Assembly: GCA_036186865.1 (NCBI GenBank)
Contig: AP025053.1
Coordinates: 7,462,846 to 7,526,845, forward strand
Direction: 5' to 3'
Length of the DNA: 64,000 nucleotides
DNA from: Eustoma russellianum
Lineage: Eukaryota; Streptophyta; Magnoliopsida; Gentianales; Gentianaceae
Positions within the stretch are counted from its first letter, which is position 1. Every line of letters starts with the position of its first letter. The notes beneath the pieces are model-generated. The model searched no databases. It was not told where the DNA came from and saw only the letters and a list, made by a program, of their open reading frames with translations. A program made the position numbers and the translations under genes. Positions 12,052 through 22,689 of this stretch are shown here, one piece after another.

Positions 12052-13530
12052 TGTTGGGATATGAAATATTTTGATGAGTAAAAAGGTGCTTTGAATAAGT
12101 TAAAAAGGAATGTCACACTTGGAATTTGAAGCAAAAATGAGAAAAATACATTATGGGATATAGATCTCTCATATAGATCGATCTATGTATACATCAGTAT
12201 CTCAAAGGGAGACTTCAATCGATCTATGTTGGAGTTGTCCAAGGTTGGAACATTTCTGTCCAACATCGATCTCTCATACTAGGGACTTCGATCGATCGAT
12301 ATACTAGAGGTTCAAAACTATAAACTCTCTTGAAGACATCGATCTCTCAGTCTGAAAGGCATCGACCGATCGATGTCACATAAGTCTCTCAGGGAGAGAC
12401 TTCGATCGATTGATGTATGGCAGGTTCAAACTAGAAACTCTCTGGAAGACATCGATCTCTTAGTTACAGAAACATCGACCAATCGATGTCACATCAGTCT
12501 CTCAGGGAGAGACTTTGATCGATCGATATGCTGTAGGTTCAAAACTAGAAACTCTCTAGAGGACATCGATCTCTCAACATTGACACTTTGATCGATCGAT
12601 GTCTCCAGAATTCAAATTTTTATGACCATTGGAATAAAATCCAAGAGCGATTCATGGTATTTTCTTTTTTTCAATTTTACTCAAATTTCTTGTGGACTTT
12701 TTCTAACATAATACATGTTTCCTTGACTATTATATCCATGTCTACGATTCTCTAGGGTGGCTTTAGAGGATCAAATCAATCTATAGAGTGGCTAATGGCT
12801 ATTTTCAAATTGTCAAGACTTGGGATTGATTTAAAGACATGGGGAAGGCTTCGAAAACATGGTTAACATCTCCTATAAATGGAAGAAGCTCAGATGAGGC
12901 AAAAATACACTTTCACTATCATCAAGCTTCATTCTTCTGTGTTGTATATTTTTCTCATTTGTGTAAAAGTGCTTAAAGATTGTTAAGCCTTTATTTGTTC
13001 TTTATTATTGTATATTGAGAGATAGCAAGTCTAACACAAGAGGAACCATAAATATTTGATCTCTTGCTTGTGTTTAGACTAGTGAGAAAGCGTAAAACCC
13101 CACTACTTCCTTAAACCCACTGTTAGAAAGTTCTTGAGAGAACTTTGTTGATGTTGTGAGGTAGCAAGAAGTTGTTATTGCTTAGAGCTGAAGTTGTTGT
13201 AGTTGCACAAAGGTGTTTTGTGAAAGGAGTTGTTGTTGTGGTTGCTTACACTAAGTTGTTAGTGTAAGTATTCCTGTTGTTCTTATTAGGTTTAATAAGA
13301 AAAGTAGTTGTTGAAAATCCACTTTGGTAACAAAGTGGTAGTGGAGTAGAATCATTTACGATTCGAACCACTCTATGTCCGCTGTTCTCATTCATTGTCT
13401 CTCATCTCCCATTCTTGCTTCTATTTTGAATTCCATTTGAGTTGAAGAAAGCCAAAAAATCAGTAAAATTCTGCAAAATTGTCTAACACTCCATTCACCC
13501 ACCTCTAGAGTGTTTGTCACGGACCTAACA
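12052..13530 (+). mobile_element. 3' LTR of copia A (1479 bp)
   Basis: It starts TGTTGGGA and ends CCTAACA, a short inverted repeat typical of LTR ends. The region 12298-13530 aligns with the 5' LTR at 3637-4860. ATCGATCGAT palindromes cluster at 12170-12600 in a loose ~110-bp repeat containing 'aaactctctgga'. The sequence right of 13530 is copia B, so the target duplication should begin GCCGA. Confidence 0.87.
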
Positions 13531-14935
13531 GCCGACCCCTTCCACACAAGAACATCCACCATTGGCAGTTCGGATAAACTTTTTTTTGTAAGACGAGAGT
13601 ACTGGTGGAAGCGCCACAGTCAAATAGGCATGAATGGTTTTTTTCTACGTTACGGGTAAAACATGTAATTGGTCCTAGGATATTCCGGGTATTACATAAA
13701 CTCTGAGGACCAGAATTGTTAAGGTGGGAAATAGAAGGGCTTGGGTGCAATTTTGCACCAAGCCCTATGCCTTTAAAAATGCCATCTCTCTCTCTTCTGA
13801 AACCCTTATTGGCTTGTGGCCGCCTCCTTCCTCTTCCCGAGCCTTTGGTAGTTTGGTCCTGCTATGGCCTATGCTCGCCATTCCTCCGAAGCCTAGTGGC
13901 TCAACCCTATTGTCGGTGGCTTGCAGGTTGCCCGTGGCTGAGCCTGCGATGCCTCCTTTCTTCCCCCTCCTTTTTGTATATGTCCACCACTTTGGATACC
14001 CAATTAGGTGAAAACACCCTTCCGCCGTGTGTCTACTACCGCCGCAGTGAGGGCATTAGAGGTGGGATTTTTCATCTTCATGACGGCATGGTGATGTTAG
14101 TGGAGCAAGCCTCCTTTGTTCTGATCGCTCCATCTCTCCTACTTGGTGATTAGTTCTCCTTTCATGGGAACTGGTCATCTTGTCCGCGAGGCGAGGCCAC
14201 TCATAATGCCGATGGGAATGTTCCTCGTCGATGGCTCTCCGCTTCTTTCATAATCTCCCAGTGGTGTGCTTCTCTTCTGATTTGGGAGTAAGCTTCCTCT
14301 ATCGTGGGTTGAGGGTAAGTTTTTAGGATGTCTCATTTTTCGATGTCGTAGTCTCCACTTATGGCTTGAAGAAATTGATATAATCAATTTTTTTTCTGAA
14401 GTTGATTATACATGGTCATGTCCTTTGGGCAATGCATGGGTTGGGTAGCCTCATGTCTATTTCTTTCCATAGAGACTAAAGTTTGTTGTAGATGCATTCT
14501 AGAGGCTGAGAGCCTTGCCTCAAGCTGTTGGCTTTAATGGTTAGATCATATATTTGTGAAGGGTCCTTGCCGCTGTTGTAGGTAGACTCTATGCCTTTCT
14601 ATAGATCCCACGATGTTGGATAGTCTATGTATTGGTTCACAATGTCAGGTTCTATGTTATCTAATATCCATGTGAGAATAATGGAGTCTGACTGCATCCA
14701 TTGTTCATAAGTCTGGTCCTCTTTCCGGGGAGGGGGCGGTGATGTATCTGAGCCTCCCTCTCCCGTCAATGGCTAGGCTGATTTTTCTTGCCCAGGTTGC
14801 ATAATTGTGACCTTTTAGGTTGTCTGTCAGATTGAGTTGTGCGTTAGATGAATTTTCTGCTGGGTAGGTTCGGTCATTGGGTTGGTTGCCTTCTCAGACT
14901 GTAATGTGTTTGACTGGGGTGTTTGGTCGGCCATA
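13531..14935 (-). pseudogene. gag: copia B gag-protease fragment
   Basis: Reading the minus strand from 14935, the frame starts MADQTPQ. It then shows, in more than one frame, LNLTDNLKGHNYATWARKIS, a tract like ILTWILDNIEP, EEAYSQIRREAHHWEIM, the zinc knuckle CPHCGGSRHTAEGC with IGYPKWW (about 13985-14050), and at the left end FDCGAS and RTANGG, typical of the protease region just before integrase. This is the gag/protease order of Tork/Retrofit-type plant copia elements. It stops abruptly at 13531, where copia A was inserted; the rest of pol is expected left of the window. Several stops and frameshifts are present. Confidence 0.82.
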
Positions 14936-15009
14936 GGAAATGATTACGAGTAAGCTTTTAGCTAAGTGATGAGTTTTTGTATTTCATCACTTTCAAGGAT
15001 GGAATGCTA

Positions 15010-15021
15010 GCTCTGATACCA
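15010..15021 (-). other. Primer binding site of copia B
   Basis: On the minus strand this is a perfect TGGTATCAGAGC, about 75 bp upstream of the gag start and directly after the LTR end ..TTTTCATAACA. Confidence 0.88.
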
Positions 15022-15176
15022 TGTTATGAAAATGGTTTTCGTTGGTTTATAAGCAGGCAGTTTATACTGCTTAAATAGTACATCGACGAGGCTACAAATT
15101 AGGGATTGAAGAGGATTTGAGATGACTACGAATTATCAATCAAAAGATATTACGATATCATTACGATATCATTGCA
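15022..15176 (-). mobile_element. Probable 5' LTR of copia B
   Basis: The inner edge is fixed by the primer binding site. The outer edge at ...TTGCA is a guess from the TG/CA rule; an LTR of about 155 bp is short but known for copia elements. The second LTR is outside the window, so the outer edge cannot be checked here. Confidence 0.45.
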
Positions 15177-16427
15177 CTAATTTTTTTCCCCTTTTTAATA
15201 TATGCTGACATTTCTCTCTATATATACCTGTATCTATCTATCTCTCTCTATGTATGTATGTATGTATGTATGTATGTGTGTATGTATGTATGCATGCATG
15301 TATGTATGTATACACATTTAAATAGTAGAGATGATTGTCTGCACTAAATAGCTAAATTTAAAAAAAGTGACGAATGTGATGAAATATTCTTTTGGAGAAT
15401 ATATTTGGAGGAGCAATTTCTTGGGTGACTAAAAGTAAAAAAGAAAAACGGAATGAAATTAATTCAACTGTAGAATTAACGAAATGTGAAGCATATATGT
15501 TTAAATCCTTAGAGGGAACCCACATAAAAAGGTAGCAGTATCATGACATGCAAAAGGTGGTTAGCTGCGGGGAACTTCCTTCGACGAGAACAATTATGTC
15601 GGAGTTTTATTCCTCTCGTCATCTTAATCCTGTCTCCCATTTGCAAAAGAAAATATAAGTTAACTTTTCAGCATTCTAGATTAAGTATTACAAATTGCTA
15701 CAGCACCCTCATAATTTGTCAAGCACGAAGTAAAGTTCATAAACATGATTTTTTCTTTTTTAAAGTTTGTAAATCTTGTGTGTTTTCTTGTGAGATAATA
15801 ATCTTGGACAGTTTGGTTTAGATTTATTTCGACCATCTTTTTATTGAAACAGATCATACGACTTACGATTACGGGGTTATATGGGACATACGGGATTTGT
15901 GATGTGTTAAAACATGGAGAACTTTGCCGTTTACATGATAACTATATTAAATATTAATTTTAGCATTTCGAATTTTACCGTATGATGGACATCTGATCAA
16001 ACTAAACGAGAAATGAAAGAAACGAATATGTAAATATGGTTTTCTTCTAGAATCAATAGAATATGGAAGTTTTTATTTATAAAATTTTTAACTATAAAAG
16101 TACATAATAAAGAAAATGAGCTACAAGTTATTAAATGAGAATAAGAAAGGGAAGAAGAGATTTAGAGATTTTTCTTTTAATTATAATTTGAGTCACTAAA
16201 TAAGAATATTACACTTTTCATGACTTTTTAACTGAATGCGCTCTCTTTTGTGAAATGACAACATAAAAATCAGCATCTAATGCAGTGTGACGGGACATAA
16301 CTTATAGTATGCGAATCAAAATGAACTAACAATATTGGATTGAGTTTCTTTAGGCTTTGGTTATGTGGTACTATGGGATTATATATGGAACCATCACTAT
16401 TGTGTTAATATGAATTTCCTTGTCTGT
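15177..16427. other. AT-rich non-coding stretch with a TATG microsatellite
   Basis: 15230-15312 is a run of tatc/tctc passing into tatg repeats. The rest is AT-rich and has only short chance frames; no gene is seen. Confidence 0.6.
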
Positions 16428-16439
16428 ACCTCAACAAGA

Positions 16440-16718
16440 AAGCGGGACTTATAACCACTGGTAAGGTTGTTGATTTGTAACCTGGAGGTCACAGGTTCAA
16501 GCCGCAGAAACAGTCTTTTGCACAAAGTGTAAACTACGTCTGCATACATCAAATTATGAAGTGATCCGACCAAGTGTAAACTACGTCTGCATACATCAAA
16601 TTGTGAAGCGATCCGACCAAGTGTAAACTACGTCTGCATACATCAAATTGTGAAGCGATCCGACCCCTCTCCGGACTCTGCGCAAAAGCGGAAGCCTAGT
16701 GCACCGAGAAGATTTTTT
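16440..16718 (+). mobile_element. Au-type SINE with an internal triplication
   Basis: A tRNA-related head (GGTAAGGTTGTTG as box A, GGTTCAAGCC as box B) is followed by the Au-SINE body and tail 'ccggactctgcgc...agtgcaccgag' and a short T-run. It is flanked by near-perfect 12-bp duplications (acctcaacaaga at 16428, acctcaacgaga at 16719). A 47-bp block beginning AAGTGTAAACTACG occurs three times (16525, 16572, 16619), which makes this copy about 280 bp instead of the usual ~180. Confidence 0.85.
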
Positions 16719-16730
16719 ACCTCAACGAGA

Positions 16731-17075
16731 TTTGGTACATATCCGATGCTCTTTCTGTATCAAAAATATTGTTTTAGTTTGACTTAAATATAATTTGAAA
16801 AAGTAAAATTATTTTGGTAACTATTCATATTCTATTCTTATTTGGTTAATTAAGATAAAATCTAGAAATCATGTAACTGCTGTTATAATGGTAGTATGAA
16901 AATTTTGACTATTAATATATTTATTTATTTAAATAGATAATATTTTTGGGACATAATAAAAACTAAGACAATGTTTTTGAAACAGAGAGAGCATATATTA
17001 ATTAGTGGGAATGTCTAGAAGTAATAAGTGTGATGGAAAATTGTAGTATATTGTACTTATGTTCTACTTTTCTTC
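16731..17075. other. AT-rich intergenic
   Basis: No gene, repeat family or motif is recognised here. Confidence 0.5.
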
Positions 17076-17088
17076 TTTAGATTTAATG

Positions 17089-17146
17089 CACATCATCATC
17101 ATCCGTATCCAGTATATTCCAATGACAGCAAAAGCTGTCGATAGGG
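17089..17146 (-). mobile_element. 58-bp 3' end of an RTE LINE with its own target duplication
   Basis: The stretch with 'aatgacagcaaaagctgtcg' matches the 3' terminus of the larger LINE at 17982 ('caacagcaaaagctgtcg'). It starts with a catcatcat run equivalent to that LINE's acaacaaca tail. Perfect 13-bp duplications tttagatttaatg flank it (17076-17088 and 17147-17159). It is an extreme 5' truncation. Confidence 0.85.
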
Positions 17147-17159
17147 TTTAGATTTAATG

Positions 17160-17962
17160 GAAAAGTTGTGAAAAATGTATAAACATAGGTGCTATAAAGT
17201 ATGATATAAAATTGGCTCGTAAAATATATTTTTTTGAATGTAGGTGAGCACTATCAGTGTTCGAGAGTGAATGAATATTATGCTCAATTCCTTTAAAAAC
17301 AAATTTCAACGCATAAGTTCCACGATTAAAAAAAAAGAATTGCTTTTTTGATAAGATTATTTGGAGCAAGGCCGTCATGATTCCACCCCGCACTCATGCA
17401 TAAAAGTTGCAGAAATTGTGGATATGAGATGTAAAAGTGATTTCGTAATCTTCGAAAAATAATATTGTTAGGGATAAAATAATAGGCAGTGGAATATTCG
17501 CTCGTCGAGAGAAACCCTTCATCACAAGGAATATTTGGGGTGGAAGTGCGGCCTTTTTATGTACAATGTACAAATACGGAAGTCTAATATAAAATACATA
17601 TATACAAATTTTAGGATGAATTAGTCGACTCTTGAACACATTAGTACGTTACATTTAGCAACTAGACCGAGAGAGAAAGGTTGGCGATGGTAAGAAATCA
17701 AAGGGAGGCGGAGATGGTGGTGGGAAGTGGTGGCGCGGAGGTGGACGGAGGCAGAGGGAACGCAAACCATCAGAAGTTACATTTGCTGCACCTTATTTTT
17801 CGTACAAAACAATATTGTGTTGCCACAAGAAACATTACCTAATCATTGTATCTAGTGATACTTTTATAAGTTACGACCATTTTGCTTAACAGAGTATTTA
17901 TCTTCGACTCATTCATATGCCGGGTTAATAATGTTTTAAACTAAAATGTTAACTACCATAAT
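17160..17962. other. Intergenic, AT-rich with a G-rich patch
   Basis: 17690-17760 is purine-rich (gga/ggt repeats). Chance frames only; no gene is recognised. Confidence 0.5.
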
Positions 17963-17981
17963 GAAAAATCAAACAATTATA

Positions 17982-20290
17982 CAACAACAACACATACCCA
18001 ATATATCCCAACAACAGCAAAAGCTGTCGCTAGGGTGTGGGAAGGGTGAGAGGCAGGCAAAAACAATACCTCCATCCCAAATGATAGAGAGTTCGATTCC
18101 AGCGAGACCTTCGGCTCTATATGTACCTGCATAGACACATAATGAATGACAAAAAATGCAAGTCAAAAACGACAAACACAAAAAATGCAAAATCAACCGG
18201 ACGTTATACTCTAAGTTGCCCCTATATCTTGCTTAAACCTCGCTAACCTTAATCCTCCGTCTCCATGAGCTCCTATCCTGAACCATGTCCTCAAAGAGGT
18301 GCAAATCTAGTAGCTCATGTCTAATTTGTTCCTCCCAAGTCAGTTTAAGTCTGTCTTTACTTCTTTTCCCCTCTACAGCGAGGCTTTCAACTGCTCTGAC
18401 GGACGTCGTTGTCTGTCTCCGCTTAACATGCTCAAACCATCTCAGTCTCCCCTCCCTTATCTTATCTGCTATACTAGCCACCCCTAGCCTTTTCCGAAAT
18501 ACCTCATTTCTGAGCTTGTCTAGCCTTGTATGCCCACACATCCACCTCAACATTCTCATCTCAGCCGCTTCCATCTTCTGCAACTGTGTTCTCTTCATAG
18601 CTCAGCAGTCTGTCACATATAACATTGACGGCCACAGTGCCACCCTATAAAATTTTTCCTTTGATTTAATTGGAAAATTCTTGTCACATAACACCCCTGA
18701 GGCCGTTCTCCACATACACCAGTCTGCTTGAACTCAGTGTGCTACATCACTATCTATGTCCCAATCCTGCTATACAAATGATCCTAGGTACTTGAACTTA
18801 CCTATTTGTGGTACCACTTGACCCTCGATAGTGAGCTGGCTATTCTCACCGTCGGCTGTGTCGCTGAAGTCGCGGTGCAGATATTCAGTCTTAGAACGAC
18901 TAATCCTTTGGACTTCTCTCTCTAAACCCCCTCTCCACTGCTCTAGTCTCATACTCAGGATATGTCTACTCTTGGTGACGAATACAATATCGTCAGAAAA
19001 AACATACATTATGAAACTGTCTCTTGGATCGTCTTTGACAACTCGTCGAAGACAACTGTAAAAAGAAATAGGCTCAAAGCAGACCCTTGATTTGGGCCTA
19101 CTTCCACGGAAAGAAGTTCGTATTCCCAACAGGCGTACGGATGGTTGTTTCCATCCTAGCACACATATCCTTAATTATGTCTATATACTTCATATGAACT
19201 CCTCTTGCATCCAGACTATCCCAAATCAGTCTACGTGTCACACTGTCTTACGTTTTTTCAAGATCGATGAAGACCATATGTAGATCGCGCTTCTTCTCCC
19301 TATACTTCTCCATCATTCTCCTTAGGATGTGTATTGCTTCCGTAGTTGACCGTCCTGTCATGAAACCTAATTGGTTCACCGTAACCTGAGTTTCTTTCCT
19401 AATTCTAGTGTCGATTACTCTCTTCCATAACTTCATATTATGGCTTAGCAACTTTATCCCTCGGTAATTCCCACAACACTATGCGTCTTGTTTGTTCTTA
19501 TATAGCGTGACCACGACACTCCTTCTCCACTCATCTGACATTTTTTCTGTTTTAAAGATAAGGTTGAAGAGAGTAGTTAGCCATTAAACTCCTTCCTCTC
19601 CCAAGTACTTCCACGCTCAATTGGTATGTTATTCATGCCAACTACCTTAGCTCTTCCCATCTTCTTAAGTGCTCTCATCACCTCTTCTCGTGTGACATTC
19701 CGATATTTGCAGTTATTATGTTGTCTTTTTCAGTAGTGATGCTGTCTCTTTCTTCGTGGTCGCCCTCCCACCGTTAAAAAGATTGTGGAAGTATGTTTGC
19801 CATTTTCACTTGATGTCTTGTTCTTTGACTAAAACACGTCCATCTTCTCCCTTTATTAACTTCCAGCCTCTTAGATCCTGCCTCTTTCAGTCTCTAGCTT
19901 TGGCAATCTTGAGCACAACATGCTCTCCGCCCTTTGTTTCTAGTCTTTCCTATATCCTTTTACAGGCTGTGGTCTTGGCCTCCGCCACTGCCTTCTTCAC
20001 CTCCTTCCTAGCGATTTTATAGTCTTCCCTCAATTTCACTTTCACCTCCATGTCTGTGCAGCGTAACAGCTCTCTAAAAGTTCGTTGTTTATCCCTTATT
20101 TTTTGTTGCACATCCTCATTCCACCACCATGACTCTTTATTATGGTTGTATTTCTTGTTGTTACCCTAAGAGTTTCTCTCGCTGCGTGAGTAATAGTACT
20201 CGTCATAGCCTCCCACATCTGGTCAGTGTTCTCACCCATTTGATCTGATATTGTGGCGATAACCTTGTCTCTAAATATGTTATTTTTTCC
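17982..20290 (-). mobile_element. 5'-truncated RTE-clade LINE with a 19-bp target duplication
   Basis: The element is flanked by perfect 19-bp copies of gaaaaatcaaacaattata (17963-17981 and 20291-20309). Its 3' end (minus strand) terminates in a TTGTTGTTGT tail, as in plant RTE LINEs. The 5' end begins inside ORF2 between the endonuclease and the reverse transcriptase, so the endonuclease domain is absent. Confidence 0.93.
18233..20290 (-). pseudogene. RTE LINE reverse transcriptase, 5'-truncated and frameshifted
   Basis: On the minus strand the order is: a linker region (ISDQMGENTDQMWEAM near 20250), reverse transcriptase with LGFMTGRSTTEAIHILRR and HMVFIDLEKT (19451-19248), the catalytic box as FSDDIVFV (near 19000; the family norm is FADDIVLV), GKFKYLGSFV (18770-18800), and the C-terminal region (18598-18233) with MRMLRWMCGHTRLDK and LRWFEHVKRR. 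The order and motifs are those of RTE ORF2. Stops and shifts at 18600, 18770, 19160 and 19451 make it inactive. Confidence 0.9.
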
Positions 20291-20489
20291 GAAAAATCAA
20301 ACAATTATATTTAATCAATATATCACTGGAGGAAACATTTATACATTATATATTTATGTGGAGTCAAGGATACACTCTTCCTTGATTTGTAATATGATGA
20401 TATAAAGCAAAATGACTCACTAAATTTGTTGTGCTTCTTATATTGTGAAGTAGTAGTTGATCGACACAGCTTGACGCAATTTTTATTAT

Positions 20490-20620
20490 GGGTCATCGGG
20501 AAACAACCTCTGTGTTTCTAATGCATGGGTATGGTTGCGTACATCCGACCCCTCATACTCCGCCATAGATGGGAGCCTCTAAGACAACGAAGTAATGTTG
20601 TTGTGGTATATGTATGTGAA
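20490..20620 (+). mobile_element. SINE-like tail remnant in the GDU promoter
   Basis: 'gggtcatcgggaaacaacctc' followed by 'ggttgcgtacatccgacccc' and a gttgttgtgg end resembles the conserved 3' region of tobacco TS-type SINEs and related RTE-tailed SINEs. It has no clear tRNA head or target duplication. It ends about 210 bp upstream of the GDU start codon. I recognise it from memory of the family only. Confidence 0.5.
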
Positions 20621-20682
20621 AAAGATCAATATGTAGCTAAGTACACCACAAGTGAATTCCCTTCCGCCTCCCTGGCATCCTC

Positions 20683-20690
20683 CTATAAAT
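20683..20690 (+). promoter_or_regulatory. Probable TATA box of the GDU-like gene
   Basis: CTATAAAT lies about 140 bp upstream of the start codon at 20831, which would give a 5' UTR of roughly 110 bases. Confidence 0.5.
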
Positions 20691-20830
20691 TGGCACAGAT
20701 ATGTTACAATTATTGGCGACACAAAACAGCTACAAAACCAACACCTTTCTTTGCCTCTACTTATATACCTCTCCTATATTTTAAGAAAATTCAGAAGCTC
20801 AAATCTGTCTAACACTAAAGAAATTGAAAA

Positions 20831-21283
20831 ATGAGAACACCAATCGCCTTTAGCTCGATGCAATCAGAAATGGCAGCTCCCGAGACAACGTTACCACCCA
20901 AACCAATAGTACAGGAATCTCCATGGCATTCTCCGCTGCCTTATATATTCGGTGGTCTAGCAGCCATGCTTGGATTGATAGCTTTTGCTCTTCTGATCTT
21001 GGCATGCTCTTACTGGAATTTATATCGCGATCTGGAGAACGGAGAGAGGGTTCAAAGGGATGTTGAAGCTGCCGCTAATAATGAAACAAAACCTGCGAAA
21101 GGCGCTGCTGTTCATGAAGAGAAAGTTTTGGTTATTATGGCTGGTGATTTGCAGCCTACTTTTTTGGCTACTACTGTTATGATCAAAAGTTCAGCAAACA
21201 AGAAGGATGAAAGCAAAGCTCATAACATGGAAGATTTTGTTGAGAACCCAATAGAAAAGACGAGCGATTTTGATCACATTTGA
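20831..21283 (+). CDS. GLUTAMINE DUMPER-like membrane protein
   Basis: An intact single-exon gene of 150 residues. The family consists of small plant plasma-membrane proteins whose overexpression in Arabidopsis (GDU1) raises amino-acid export. Visible hallmarks: SPWHSPLPYIFGGLAAMLGL leading into one transmembrane segment (about residues 38-62, ending LACSYW), then a charged cytosolic part with EEKVLVIMAG. VIMAG (residues 101-105) is the family's conserved motif, and the following L..FLAT also fits. The length is typical. The start is the first ATG; in-frame ATGs at 20858 and 20870 are alternatives. It lies between a truncated LINE on the left and an LTR-like region on the right. I do not assign a GDU number. 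Confidence 0.93.
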   Translation: MRTPIAFSSMQSEMAAPETTLPPKPIVQESPWHSPLPYIFGGLAAMLGLIAFALLILACSYWNLYRDLENGERVQRDVEAAANNETKPAKGAAVHEEKVLVIMAGDLQPTFLATTVMIKSSANKKDESKAHNMEDFVENPIEKTSDFDHI

Positions 21284-21980
21284 ATCAAGGGAGAGTTCTC
21301 GAGAGAACCCTGCGGAGCACTTTTCAGTTTCTTTTATTTGTTTGTTTTAAAATCGAGTTTTGGCATATTCTTGTCCGAGACAGTGTGGAGACAGGAGGTT
21401 AGGGAGAGTTATTTTTCCTTCTTTTAGGGAGTAGATACAGAGATTTTAATTCGTTCTTTTCTTTTCAGTTTGAGGCTTGGAGCTTGAGGCAATTTTGTAC
21501 GGACTTTTCTCCCTTCACAGTTCAAGGAAGTTCTTCCTGCTATTCTCCCCTACTCTCTAACTAAAGATTCATGCATACCCAACAATATACTGTCAGAGAA
21601 AATCGAAAGAAATTGAAATGGGCCAAGTTGCAAATTGTGGTTAACAACGTATTTTGAGATTAATTATGATTAGTTTTCATTAATGATAAGTGGAAACTAA
21701 TGAATCCTTAATTATCTACGTAACGATTAGATAATTTTAGTCCTCTGAATCACTCAATTACGATACCAGGTGAATGAGAAATTAATGCTCAAAGTAGGGA
21801 TAAAATAGGAGAAAATCAGCTCAGCTCAGCAGAACAGCTCGGGTTGTGGGCTGTGGGCCTGATGGGCTCGTGCTCAGGCTCGAAGTTGTGGGCTGGGGGC
21901 CTGATGCGCTCGTGCGCAGGCTGCAAGTTTGATCCTATCAGTTGTGAAGAAAGTTTGTTTAAATTTGCACTTCTGCAGGT
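21284..21980. other. 3' flank of the GDU-like gene
   Basis: 21284-21590 is probably the 3' UTR. 21820-21930 contains a tandem near-duplication of a GC-rich phrase ('gttgtgggctgtgggcctgatg' type, about 52-bp period). No gene is seen. Confidence 0.5.
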
Positions 21981-22680
21981 TGTTGGAATTAGCTAAGGTT
22001 TAAGTTTGAAAAGTTGTTGAGTTTTAACTGTGCTGAGCTGACATGAAGTTGTTATGATCTGAAGGCTCAGACTGAACAGTTATTTGATCTAACGGCTGTC
22101 GGCAGATCTGATGGGGTTATCTGATCCAAGGGTTCAGGCCGAGCAGGTATCTGATCCTACGGCTGTGGTTGAACTGACTGTAACAAACTGACATCAGTTT
22201 TCCCTTATAAATAATAGGTTGAGCTGACCTCTATGGTAATCAAGAAAGCATTTAGAAATCGAGTTTCTTCCTTTTCTCGCTATACAATCACTCTCTGCAT
22301 AATCATCTTCTTCTGCATACATAACATCCTCTGCATTTCAAGTCATCCGAGGAGTCAGAGACACTTTACAGGTTCGTTGAGTTCATACGCTGTAGTGCCG
22401 CTCGCCTGAACTGGTTCTATTGTATCCTGGGAGACGGTTGCTTCCTCTGGTTGGGCATAATATACTAGAGCAATATGTCTTAAGGACAGAGTCCTAGACT
22501 CATATCGGATTTTCTGCTCGGCTGAACTGCTGAATTGATACTAGCCCAGCACTGTCGTGCTGAGCTGTTGCCGAGCCAAGTTCTGCTGTGTGCTGAGCTC
22601 GGCTGGTTGGCTCAGAGCATTTGTTGTTCTGCAGTGCTATTGTGCTGAGGTCGGCAGGTCGACTGACTGTCCAGCACGCA
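21981..22680 (+). mobile_element. LTR-like segment (possible solo LTR)
   Basis: It begins TGTTGG and ends CCAGCA, a near inverted repeat. It contains a TATA-like cttataaataa (22204), a pyrimidine-rich leader and the phrase 'taaggacagagtcctag' of the kind found in copia LTR leaders. No 5-bp duplication is evident at these edges and no partner LTR is in the window, so the boundaries and the call are tentative. It directly abuts the truncated 5' end of the MULE transposase. Confidence 0.35.
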
Positions 22681-22689
22681 AACCCAATT

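Larger units (their letters stand above)
3637..13530 (+). mobile_element. SIRE/Maximus-type copia retrotransposon A (decayed)
   Basis: The order is 5' LTR (truncated by element C), primer binding site, gag with zinc knuckles, protease, integrase, reverse transcriptase, RNase H, a third ORF after pol, polypurine tract and 3' LTR. Pol order PR-IN-RT-RH is diagnostic of copia (Pseudoviridae-like) elements. The long LTR (1479 bp in the intact copy), the extra ORF downstream of pol and the GGGGGAGATTG-type polypurine sequences point to the SIRE/Maximus lineage. All coding parts carry stops and frameshifts, so it is not autonomous. It is inserted in the protease region of copia B. Confidence 0.88.

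Noticed and set aside
13716..14153. 145-codon plus-strand frame
   Set aside because: It is antisense to copia B gag, whose zinc knuckle is clear on the minus strand.
18285..18650. 121-codon plus-strand frame
   Set aside because: It is antisense to the RTE LINE C-terminal region and serine/leucine-rich by reflection.
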